DNA of 64,000 nucleotides from Helicobacter cetorum (GTDB lineage Bacteria; Campylobacterota; Campylobacteria; Campylobacterales; DZAY01), in assembly GCA_022729735.1 (NCBI GenBank), contig DZAY01000008.1, forward strand, positions 1 to 64,000, written 5' to 3'. The stretch's first letter is position 1; each line of letters begins with the position of its first letter. Shown one piece after another: positions 8,016-15,790 of this stretch. The notes under the pieces were generated by a model. It saw only the letters and a program-made list of their open reading frames with translations, did not search any database and was not told the DNA's origin. Both the position numbers and the translations under genes were made by a program.

Positions 8016-9881
8016 GTGTCTGCAAAAAATTTAAATAAAGAGTTAGAAACTCTAATAGAAGAGTATAAAAATAGTAATCTCACATACGAGGCAATTGTTG
8101 ATTTATTTCCAAAACAACCAACATTAGCAAATGCTAAGAGGGTATTAGAACTTGCAAAAAAGAGTAAAATTACTCTTATAACTTCAAGTGAGCGAGCTAA
8201 AATCTTAAATATTCAAGAACGAAAAAAGATTGAAGCAGAGCAAAAAAAGATTAGAGATGAAGAGCTTGAAGAAGAGTTTGACTTAATGAAAGATAGGGAA
8301 CTACTTGAATGGAGTAGAAGTGATAGCCCTGTAAGAATGTATTTGAGAGAAATGGGACAAATTCCATTACTTACAAAAGATGAAGAAATTGAGTTATCAA
8401 AACAGATAGAACTTGGTGAAGATATTATTTTAGATGCAATATGTTCTGTGCCATATCTAATAGATTTTATATTAGATTATAGAGAGCCTCTCATAAATAG
8501 AGAACGAAGAGTAAAAGAGCTATTTAAAAGCTTTGATGATGAGGGTGAAGAAGGAGAAGAAGAGGAAGTTGAAGAAGAGGAAGAGGTTGATGAAGAATCA
8601 AATGCACCACGACCACTTAGCAAACGAGACGAAAAAAGACAAGAAAAAGTTATTACAAGTTTCAAAGCTTTAGAAAAAGCAAAAAAAGAGTGGTTAAAAC
8701 AGTTTGAAGAGAGTCTAATTCCTGAAGAAGTTGTATTAGATGAAGATGAAGTGCTATTTAGACAATTATCATTAACATTTAAGAAAAAACTATTAAAAGA
8801 GCGACTTCTTGATTTAGGACCTACAAGTAAATTAATTAATGAACTTGTAAAAGCTATGGAAACAGCTCTTTATAGTGATGTTGGATTTGAGAGAGAATTG
8901 AAAAGATTGGAATATAAATTGCCTCTCTTTAATGATATTTTGTTAAAAAACCATCATGATATATTAGCAAATATTACAAAAATGAGTAAAATTGATATAG
9001 CTTCTGCTGTGCCTGAAGCAACAATGGTAAGCACATATATGGAAATAAAAAAGTTATATCTTACAAAAGAAGCAAGTAAAAAAGGTTTTAGCTTAGAGCC
9101 TGAAAAACTAAAAGAGATTTTAGAACAAATTAAACGAGGTAAAAGTATTGCTGAAAAAGCAAAAACAAAAATGGCTAAATCAAATTTAAGACTTGTTGTT
9201 TCAATTGCCAAAAGATATACAAATAGAGGCTTACCGTTTTTAGATTTAATTCAAGAAGGTAATATTGGACTTATGAAAGCAGTTGATAAGTTTGAATATA
9301 CTAAAGGTTATAAATTTTCAACTTATGCAACTTGGTGGATTAGACAAGCTATTAGTAGAGCAATTGCAGACCAAGCAAGAACTATCAGAATTCCAATTCA
9401 TATGATAGAGACTATTAATAGAATAAATAAAGTTACAAGAAAACATCTACAAGAGAGTGGAAAAGAGCCAGATGTAGATACAATTGCTGAAGAAGTTGGA
9501 TTGCCTGTTGATAAAGTAAAAAATGTTATAAAAATCACAAAAGAGCCTATTAGTCTTGATGCTCCTGTGGGAGAAGATGATGATGGCAAATATGGAGATT
9601 TTGTAGAAGATAAAGACTCTGTTGGACCATTAGAACATATTATGAAAGAAGATTTAAGAAGTCAAATCGAAGATGTTTTAAGGCAATTAAACGATAGAGA
9701 AAGCACTGTCATTAGAATGAGATTTGGGCTTATGAATGATGAAAGTGATAGAACATTAGAAGAAATTGGTAAAGAGTTATCTGTAACAAGAGAGAGAGTT
9801 AGACAGATAGAAAGCAGTGCTATTAAAAAACTTAAACACCCAAAAGTTGGTAGAAAACTAAAAAATTATATTGAAGAGTAA
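8016..9881 (+). CDS. rpoD: RNA polymerase primary sigma factor (sigma70)
   Basis: RpoD directs RNA polymerase to housekeeping promoters. The 621 aa protein has region 1.1 at the N-terminus, region 1.2 near 98-135 ([19 protein letters not shown]), a non-conserved insert, region 2 ([20 protein letters not shown] through [18 protein letters not shown]), region 3, and region 4 with the helix-turn-helix [19 protein letters not shown] 22-residue almost purely Asp/Glu/Gly stretch lies at about 174-195, inside the insert. The start is GTG with a strong AAGGAGA 5 bp upstream. The next gene begins 2 bp after its stop and is surely cotranscribed. Confidence 0.98.
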   Translation: MSAKNLNKELETLIEEYKNSNLTYEAIVDLFPKQPTLANAKRVLELAKKSKITLITSSERAKILNIQERKKIEAEQKKIRDEELEEEFDLMKDRELLEWSRSDSPVRMYLREMGQIPLLTKDEEIELSKQIELGEDIILDAICSVPYLIDFILDYREPLINRERRVKELFKSFDDEGEEGEEEEVEEEEEVDEESNAPRPLSKRDEKRQEKVITSFKALEKAKKEWLKQFEESLIPEEVVLDEDEVLFRQLSLTFKKKLLKERLLDLGPTSKLINELVKAMETALYSDVGFERELKRLEYKLPLFNDILLKNHHDILANITKMSKIDIASAVPEATMVSTYMEIKKLYLTKEASKKGFSLEPEKLKEILEQIKRGKSIAEKAKTKMAKSNLRLVVSIAKRYTNRGLPFLDLIQEGNIGLMKAVDKFEYTKGYKFSTYATWWIRQAISRAIADQARTIRIPIHMIETINRINKVTRKHLQESGKEPDVDTIAEEVGLPVDKVKNVIKITKEPISLDAPVGEDDDGKYGDFVEDKDSVGPLEHIMKEDLRSQIEDVLRQLNDRESTVIRMRFGLMNDESDRTLEEIGKELSVTRERVRQIESSAIKKLKHPKVGRKLKNYIEE

Positions 9882-9883
9882 AG

Positions 9884-10567
9884 ATGAATTTTTTAGAGCA
9901 GTGGATAGAGTATGACTATAATCCGTTTATTGTTTTTTATTCTGATGGAAAGGTAAAGAGCTTAAATCAAGAAGCTCAATACCTTTTAGCAAGGGTTTCA
10001 AATAGAACTATTTTTGATTTAGCTCTAAGTTATGCAAAAGATAGTTTTGGATTTAATACAATTTTTATTGATTTAGAGCTTGATAAATTTAAATTTTTTG
10101 CTTTGACTGTTGGATATGAGAATGAAAGTGAAATAGGAATTAAGCTTTATAAAATTCCACAACTAAAAGTAAGTCATATAAATACACATGAAGCAGAACT
10201 AATAAATATTTATGCTTTAATAGATTTAGCAATTAGCACAAACTCTATTAGTTCTCAAAATGATTTTATAAAAGATTTTGACCCAACAATTCCAGATATT
10301 AGAGTTGTAGCAGATAAGTTTTTAAAACTTTTAAATAAGATTTATGCAACTACAACAAGTTCTAAAATCTATACAAAAGTTTCTATTGGGGTTGGTGAAT
10401 ATATCAAAATTTCAGATAAGAAATACTCAATTTTAAAGATTGAAATTAACTCTAAAAGAGATATTCAAAAAGATAACTATATTAGAAACTTAGCAAATGA
10501 TATTGGAATTAATATAATTTTAAATAGTGAAAATATACTTTTAGAACTTGCTCTTATCACTAAATAG
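9884..10567 (+). CDS. Unknown protein cotranscribed with rpoD
   Basis: I do not recognise this 227 aa cytoplasmic protein. The first 100 residues (LEQWIEYDYNPFIVFYSDGK, then VKSLNQEAQYLL) resemble a PAS-type sensory fold, of the sort placed in front of histidine kinases; the second half (ELINIYALIDLAISTN onward, ending IGINIILNSENILLELALI) resembles a degraded dimerisation and ATPase-like module without the N and G boxes. So it may be a kinase-derived regulator that lost catalysis, but this is inference from pattern only. It starts 2 bp after rpoD and has no promoter of its own. Its stop codon is part of a strong hairpin shared with the convergent antiporter gene. Confidence 0.7.
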   Translation: MNFLEQWIEYDYNPFIVFYSDGKVKSLNQEAQYLLARVSNRTIFDLALSYAKDSFGFNTIFIDLELDKFKFFALTVGYENESEIGIKLYKIPQLKVSHINTHEAELINIYALIDLAISTNSISSQNDFIKDFDPTIPDIRVVADKFLKLLNKIYATTTSSKIYTKVSIGVGEYIKISDKKYSILKIEINSKRDIQKDNYIRNLANDIGINIILNSENILLELALITK

Positions 10568-10586
10568 CTATAAACTATTTAGTGAT
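10556..10586. terminator. Bidirectional hairpin across two convergent stop codons
   Basis: A perfect 12-bp stem (ATCACTAAATAG / CTATTTAGTGAT) with a 7-nt loop. The plus-strand stop TAG (10565-10567) closes the left arm and the minus-strand stop (10568-10570) starts the loop. Neither side is followed by a clear T-run, so it may act as a shared terminator or as a 3'-end stabiliser. Confidence 0.55.
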
Positions 10587-12184
10587 TGATTAATAACAAA
10601 ATTTGCCACAGCTCTACTTGTAACTACATTTTCTATAATAATATTGTCAATATTCAAATCAGCCAACATGCTTTTTTCATATTCACTATGAACTTTAATA
10701 ATTATTTTCTCATTTTCAACTATTTTTTGAATAATCTCACAAGCTTGATATAGCTTTTTTGGATTATCAATGGCAATAATTACAAATTTCGCACTATCTA
10801 AAGATGTGTTTTTTAAAATCTCTTTTTTTAGAGCATTTCCAAAAATAATTGGTTGATTATCTTTAACTCCACGATAATAAGCAGTTATATTATTCTCAAC
10901 AATTATATATCTATCTCCTTGCTCTCGTAAAGCATTTGCGATATTTTTACCAAACTCACCATATCCAAGTAATACAACATGATTTTCTAACTCTTCACCA
11001 TAATAGTTTCTAAGCTCACTCTCTTCATCATTTTTCTTAATAATTTTGTCTGTAATTTGAGAAAGATTTTTTAGAATAATTGGAGTTAAAATCATAGAAA
11101 CTATAATTGTCACAATTAATATTTGACTATCAATTGCACTAATTAATCCATTTGTTCGTGAGATTTCCAAAATTGCAAGTGAAAATTCACCAATTTGAAC
11201 AAGTGAAATAGCAGTTTTAAAGCTTGTTTTTTTATCTTCATGAATTTTTACAATTACAAAAATAACTATAAATTTCAAAGCCATGATAGCTATTAAAGCA
11301 ATCAAAATAATATGAATATAGTTAAAAACTGTTGCAAAATTTATCTGCATTCCAACTGTAATAAAAAATATTCCAAGCAATAAATCTCTAAAAGGTATCA
11401 AATCTGCTTCAGCTTGATGTTTAAATTTTGTTTCTGAAATTAACATTCCTGCTATAAAAGCACCAAGTGAGTATGAAAATCCAAGCTGATAAGCTAAATA
11501 TGAAGCACCAATTGCCATAAATAGAATTGAGCTAACAAATAGTTCATCGGAATTGGTTTTGGTAATTGCTATAAAAAATGGCTCCAATAGATATTTCCCA
11601 GCTAAATAGAGCAATCCAAGTAGTAAAAATCCATTTAAAAATGTATTGATTAAAATAGATGATATATTTCCATCATGAGAGCTTAAAAATCCAAGTAGCA
11701 AGAGTATTGGAATAACTGCTATATCTTGCATAATCAAAATCCCAAGTGTTCGTTGTCCAAATCGTTTATTTATGTCTCCACTTTCATTAAATGTTTTTAA
11801 AACTATTGCCGTTGAAGAGAGTGAAATTGCAATTGCCACTACAAAAGAGCTATTTTGAGAAAGCCCTAAAATATAGTAGCTAATTATATAACCTATGATT
11901 GAAGTTATTACAATTTGCAAAGTTCCCGTTACAAAAACCTCATATTTCATTTTTTTGAGATGTGCAATAGAAAACTCCAATCCAATAGTAAACATCAAAA
12001 ATACAACTCCAAACTCTGCTATCTCTTTTAATTCGTGATTATTTACAGCAGAGTGTAAATCGAGAGTATAAGCTACAATTGTGCCTGTAAAAATATAACC
12101 AATAATTGTTGGAAGGTGAAATTTTTTTAAAATTATATTACTAACTAATGAGATAAAAATTGTGAAAACTATAATGCCAAGCAT
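10568..12184 (-). CDS. Kef-type potassium/proton antiporter (CPA2 family) with RCK domain
   Basis: A 538 aa inner-membrane protein. About 385 residues form some 12 hydrophobic helices in the order of CPA2 exchangers, including the conserved core FGVVFLMFTIGLEFS, SLSSTAIVLKTF and LGAFIAGMLISET. A cytosolic RCK/TrkA-N domain follows with the nucleotide-binding motif HVVLLGYGEFGKNIANAL near residue 400 and an acidic loop (ENN) typical of NAD(H) binding. It lacks the glutathione-sensing features I would want before naming KefB or KefC. The ATG overlaps the glgA stop as TAATG, so it is the last gene of the DUF455-glgA-antiporter operon. Confidence 0.88.
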   Translation of the reverse strand: MLGIIVFTIFISLVSNIILKKFHLPTIIGYIFTGTIVAYTLDLHSAVNNHELKEIAEFGVVFLMFTIGLEFSIAHLKKMKYEVFVTGTLQIVITSIIGYIISYYILGLSQNSSFVVAIAISLSSTAIVLKTFNESGDINKRFGQRTLGILIMQDIAVIPILLLLGFLSSHDGNISSILINTFLNGFLLLGLLYLAGKYLLEPFFIAITKTNSDELFVSSILFMAIGASYLAYQLGFSYSLGAFIAGMLISETKFKHQAEADLIPFRDLLLGIFFITVGMQINFATVFNYIHIILIALIAIMALKFIVIFVIVKIHEDKKTSFKTAISLVQIGEFSLAILEISRTNGLISAIDSQILIVTIIVSMILTPIILKNLSQITDKIIKKNDEESELRNYYGEELENHVVLLGYGEFGKNIANALREQGDRYIIVENNITAYYRGVKDNQPIIFGNALKKEILKNTSLDSAKFVIIAIDNPKKLYQACEIIQKIVENEKIIIKVHSEYEKSMLADLNIDNIIIENVVTSRAVANFVINQSLNSL

Positions 12185-13647
12185 TACAGACCTCTTTTTT
12201 TATTTATTGCAATATTATAAACATCAATATATTTTTGAGCCGACTCCTCCCAAGTAAATTCAGCACACATTCCATTTTTTCTAAGTTGTGTTAATCCATT
12301 TGGATTATTGTAGTATGTATAAGTTGCCCAACCGATTGTATTAAATAGTGCTTTTGGGTTTAAATCATAAAACTTAAATCCATTTCCAGATAAATTACTT
12401 TCATTAAAGTTTGTAACTGTATCATCAAGCCCACCTGTTGCTCTAACTATTGGAGGAGTTCCATATTTTAAACTATACATCTGATTTAACCCACACGGCT
12501 CAAATCGTGAAGGCATCACAAAAAAGTCTGCTCCTGCTTCTATTTTGTGAGACAATCCATTATCATAACCAATTAAACAAGCAAATTTTTCTGGAAACTC
12601 TTTTGCAATATTTTTAAAAAATGTGTGAGCCCAATGTTCTCCATTTCCAAGTAGGACAAATTGTAAATCAAGCGAAAGTATTTCAAAAATAGCACTTGCT
12701 AAAATATCCACACCTTTTTGATCAACCAATCGACTAACAACTCCAAAAATTGGAACATCAATTTGTGGAAGATTAAAGCTTTTTTGTAAATCTTTTTTGC
12801 ACTCTAATTTTCCATCTAAATTATCTTTTGAATAATTTTTAGCAATAAATTTATCATTCTCTGGGTTCCATTCAGCATAATCCACACCATTTAAAATACC
12901 ATAAAAACTATCTTTTCTATCAGAAATTACACCTTCTAATCCATAAGCATACTCTTTTGTAAATAGCTCATTTCTATAACCATGACTTACAGTTGTAATT
13001 GCATTTGCATGATAAATTCCACCTTTTAATAGATTTACACAATCATCTTGTTCTAATCCTAAATATGTAAAATGTTCCCAACCAACAGCTAAAACATCCA
13101 TCAAGCCCTTGTAAAATTGTCCTTGATATTGGCAATTATGAATTGTAATAATCGAAGCTGTGTCTCTAAAAAATATATCATTTTTATAAATTGAGTTTAA
13201 AAATAGTGGAATAATTGCAGTATGCCAATCATTAGCATGAATTATATCTGGTTTGAAATCCAGCATTTTGCACAGTTGTAGTGATGCTTTTGATAAAAAT
13301 ACAAATCTGTTATCATTATCCAAAAATCCTTCACCATTATCATAATTATATAAATTTGCTCTTCCAAAATACTCTTCATAATCTATAAAATATATTGGCA
13401 CAGAAGAGTTTGGTAAAACACCTTCATAAACTCCACACCAAAGCTCTCCAATAATTCCCATTGGAACTCCAAGAGGAGATACATGTTTTGTTAAATTTCC
13501 TCTATCAACTCCATAATATCGAGGCATAACAACTCTTACATCAACTCCCATAGCTTTTAAAAACTTTGGTAAAACACCAACCACATCTGCTAATCCACCT
13601 GTTTTTGCAAAAGGAACTACCTCACTTGCAACTATTAAAACTTTCAT
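12184..13647 (-). CDS. glgA: Glycogen synthase (ADP-glucose type)
   Basis: GlgA transfers glucose from ADP-glucose to growing alpha-1,4-glucan. The protein is 487 aa, normal for bacterial GT5 enzymes. It has the N-terminal ADP-glucose motif FAKTGGLADVVGVLP, IIHANDWHTAIIP, and the C-terminal catalytic segment PSRFEPCGLNQMYSLKYG with TGGLDDTV. The ATG at 13647 has AGGAGG six bases upstream and overlaps the stop of the DUF455 gene (TGATG); a TTG one codon earlier is less likely. No branching enzyme, phosphorylase or glgC is in the window. Confidence 0.95.
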   Translation of the reverse strand: MKVLIVASEVVPFAKTGGLADVVGVLPKFLKAMGVDVRVVMPRYYGVDRGNLTKHVSPLGVPMGIIGELWCGVYEGVLPNSSVPIYFIDYEEYFGRANLYNYDNGEGFLDNDNRFVFLSKASLQLCKMLDFKPDIIHANDWHTAIIPLFLNSIYKNDIFFRDTASIITIHNCQYQGQFYKGLMDVLAVGWEHFTYLGLEQDDCVNLLKGGIYHANAITTVSHGYRNELFTKEYAYGLEGVISDRKDSFYGILNGVDYAEWNPENDKFIAKNYSKDNLDGKLECKKDLQKSFNLPQIDVPIFGVVSRLVDQKGVDILASAIFEILSLDLQFVLLGNGEHWAHTFFKNIAKEFPEKFACLIGYDNGLSHKIEAGADFFVMPSRFEPCGLNQMYSLKYGTPPIVRATGGLDDTVTNFNESNLSGNGFKFYDLNPKALFNTIGWATYTYYNNPNGLTQLRKNGMCAEFTWEESAQKYIDVYNIAINKKRGL

Positions 13648-14447
13648 CAAAAACCTCCTAATTTTATTCTATTTAACTCTTCAATCGAAAAACCAGCTTC
13701 AAGCCTCAACTCTTCATTCATTTGTGGAAATTTATCAAATGCTTTTGGATAAACACTTTTTATAAGTTCAAAATAGTCATCTTTATCACTTTTTAATATT
13801 TTAAACCACTTATCACCAACTCTAACATGTCCTATTTCATCTTTTAAAATTATTTCTAAAGCACTCAATATTTTAGATTTTATAGCTCTATTTTGTATCA
13901 TTTTTACTTTTTGAACCATTTTTAAATTTGCATCTAAACCATTTGCTTCTAAAAAACGAGGAATTAGAGCCATTCTAAGAACTATATTTGAACTCTGTTG
14001 CATTGCTATAAATAACTTATCATGCACAGCAAATTCTCCATAATAAAAGCCAATCTCTTCTAAAATATTTTTTAACATTAAATAGTGAGAAATTTCTTCA
14101 TCTGCAACTCTTAGCCAATCCATATAATACTCTTGTGGTAGATTTCTAAATCTATAAATCGCATCTAATGCTAAATCTATCGCACTATATTCAATATGTA
14201 AAATTGAGTGTAAAAATGCTCCAAGTCCATCTTTGGAGTTTAAATTTGCTCGACTATCAAGCTCTTTTTTATCCACAATTTTACAAAAGTTATAATAAGA
14301 TGGCTGAATTAAATCTAATATTTCACCATTATGATTAAAATTTAAATCAATATTTTTATATTTTTCATAAAAATTTCTAAATAGCTCTACTTTTGCATTT
14401 GGACATTCACAAAACAGTATCCTTTCTATTTCAAAAAAAAACTCCAC
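13647..14447 (-). CDS. DUF455 family ferritin-like protein
   Basis: A 266 aa protein of the DUF455 family, predicted to fold as a ferritin-like four-helix bundle. Possible metal ligands lie in repeated E-x-x-H pairs: HSILHIEYSAIDLALD, VADEEISHYLMLKNIL and LKDEIGHVRVGDKWF. The reaction is unknown; a di-iron oxidase-like role has been inferred from the fold. The start is GTG with TTGGAG just upstream. It heads a three-gene operon with glgA and the antiporter, with TGATG and TAATG overlaps. The divergent small outer-membrane gene begins 111 bp away. Confidence 0.8.
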   Translation of the reverse strand: MEFFFEIERILFCECPNAKVELFRNFYEKYKNIDLNFNHNGEILDLIQPSYYNFCKIVDKKELDSRANLNSKDGLGAFLHSILHIEYSAIDLALDAIYRFRNLPQEYYMDWLRVADEEISHYLMLKNILEEIGFYYGEFAVHDKLFIAMQQSSNIVLRMALIPRFLEANGLDANLKMVQKVKMIQNRAIKSKILSALEIILKDEIGHVRVGDKWFKILKSDKDDYFELIKSVYPKAFDKFPQMNEELRLEAGFSIEELNRIKLGGF

Positions 14448-14558
14448 AAAACTCCAATCAGCCTATATTGAGTAAGCCATAAATATATATTTTTGTTATA
14501 TTATAGGAATTTAATTAAAACTATACTAAAATCAGCAAACAAATTAAAAAGGGTATTT

Positions 14559-15059
14559 ATGAAAAAGTCTATTACTACACTAATTTTATGTTCATCTTTT
14601 ATGTTTGCAAGTGAGCAAACTTATGTTGGTTTAATGCTTGGAAACTCAACAACAAAAATAAAACAAAAAATGAAAAACCATAGCGAAAATTATGATGGTG
14701 GCAGTTATAGTTTAGTTTTAGGTTCAAAAAATAGCACAGCAGAAACATATTTAGGATATACATATTCTGATATTGATGGAGACTCAAATAATATGATTTC
14801 TCTATCTGTTGATTTTTCACTATTAAATCCACGAAGTTTCGATATATTAGTTGGACCAACTGTTGGTTATTCGATAATTGATTTTAAGGGAAATGATAAT
14901 CAAGGAGTAGTATATGGAGGACAACTATCATTTGCCCTAACTCAATCAATGTTTCAATTCAGAGTTGGTTATAAATATTTAGTTAGTGATATAGGAGATT
15001 CTAAATTTGAAATTGAGCATATAAATGGAGCATTTATTGGGGTTAATTACTTTTTTTAA
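14559..15059 (+). CDS. Small outer-membrane beta-barrel protein
   Basis: From ATG 14559 the protein is 166 aa with a clear signal peptide (MKKSITTLILCSSFMFAS). The rest alternates polar and aromatic residues in strands (YVGLMLGNS, YSLVLGSKN, TYLGYTYSDID, FDILVGPTVGYSII, FRVGYKYLV) and ends in Phe-Phe, the usual outer-membrane barrel signal. An eight-strand OmpA/OmpW-like barrel is likely. The frame is open for 22 more codons upstream, but only ATG 14559 has AAGGG at 5 bp and places the signal peptide at the start. Its stop overlaps the uppS stop by 3 bp on the opposite strand. Confidence 0.8.
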   Translation: MKKSITTLILCSSFMFASEQTYVGLMLGNSTTKIKQKMKNHSENYDGGSYSLVLGSKNSTAETYLGYTYSDIDGDSNNMISLSVDFSLLNPRSFDILVGPTVGYSIIDFKGNDNQGVVYGGQLSFALTQSMFQFRVGYKYLVSDIGDSKFEIEHINGAFIGVNYFF

Positions 15060-15742
15060 ACTCCACCAAATCTCCGTTCTCTGCTATTGTATTCATCTAT
15101 TAATTTTGCTAACTCTTCACCATTAAAATCTGGCCACATAATATCAGTAAAAAATAGTTCTGCATAAGCTATTTGCCAAAGCAAAAAATTTGAAATTCTC
15201 TTTTCACCACTTGTTCTAATTAACATATCAACTGCTGGAATATCTTTTGTATCTAAATAGTTTCCAAAATTATCAATATCTAAACTATCAATTTTATCTT
15301 TTGGAATAGACTTTATAGCTCTTACTATTTCATCTTGAGAGCCGTAATTTAGTGCTAAAATTTGTGTTAAACCCGTGCAATTTGCTGTTTTAGCTTTTGT
15401 ATCAGCTATTGTTTGTTGAAGTTTTTTAGAAAATTTAGAAATATCTCCAACTGTTTCAAATTTTACACTATTACTTAAATAAAGTGGTAACTGTTTTTTT
15501 AAATAACTATCAAGTAGTTTCATTAAAAATTCAACTTCTAACTTTGGTCTTTTCCAATTTTCTGTTGAAAAAGCATATAAAGTTAAATATTTCAATCCTA
15601 TATTTGAGCAATATATAGTAATCTCTTCAACAACATCAGCACCTTTTTTATGCCCATCAACTCTTTTTAAACCTTTTTGAGTTGCCCATCGACCATTTCC
15701 ATCCATAATTATTGCTATGTGTTTCAGATTTTCAAGTTTCAA
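15056..15742 (-). CDS. uppS: Undecaprenyl diphosphate synthase
   Basis: UppS makes the C55 lipid carrier for peptidoglycan, LPS and other glycans from farnesyl-PP and isopentenyl-PP. The signature IAIIMDGNGRWATQ with the catalytic Asp lies at the N-terminus, and LTLYAFSTENWKRP, TSGEKRISNFLLWQ and ELFFTDIMWPDF complete the cis-prenyltransferase pattern. There is no ATG before DGNGRW. Two TTG codons are possible: 15757 and 15742. I chose 15742 (228 aa) because GAAGG lies 8 bp before it and the protein then begins as in relatives; 15757 would add five residues. The 742 aa lipoprotein gene ends just upstream. Confidence 0.93.
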   Translation of the reverse strand: MKLENLKHIAIIMDGNGRWATQKGLKRVDGHKKGADVVEEITIYCSNIGLKYLTLYAFSTENWKRPKLEVEFLMKLLDSYLKKQLPLYLSNSVKFETVGDISKFSKKLQQTIADTKAKTANCTGLTQILALNYGSQDEIVRAIKSIPKDKIDSLDIDNFGNYLDTKDIPAVDMLIRTSGEKRISNFLLWQIAYAELFFTDIMWPDFNGEELAKLIDEYNSRERRFGGV

Positions 15743-15765
15743 GTAGTCTGCCTTCAAAGAAGTAA

Positions 15766-15783
15766 TTTCCCCAAAAGGGGAAA
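15766..15783 (-). terminator. GC-rich hairpin after the 742 aa lipoprotein gene
   Basis: TTTCCCC-AAAA-GGGGAAA is a perfect 7-bp stem with four G-C pairs, rare in this A/T-rich sequence. Read leftward it follows the lipoprotein stop by 7 bp and is followed by TTACTTCTTT, an imperfect T-run. It sits immediately before the uppS start. Confidence 0.6.
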
Positions 15784-15790
15784 GAAGAAA

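Noticed and set aside
8477-8665. Ser-rich minus-strand ORF within rpoD
   Set aside because: It is the antisense of the Glu-rich stretch (TTC/CTC codons), not a gene.
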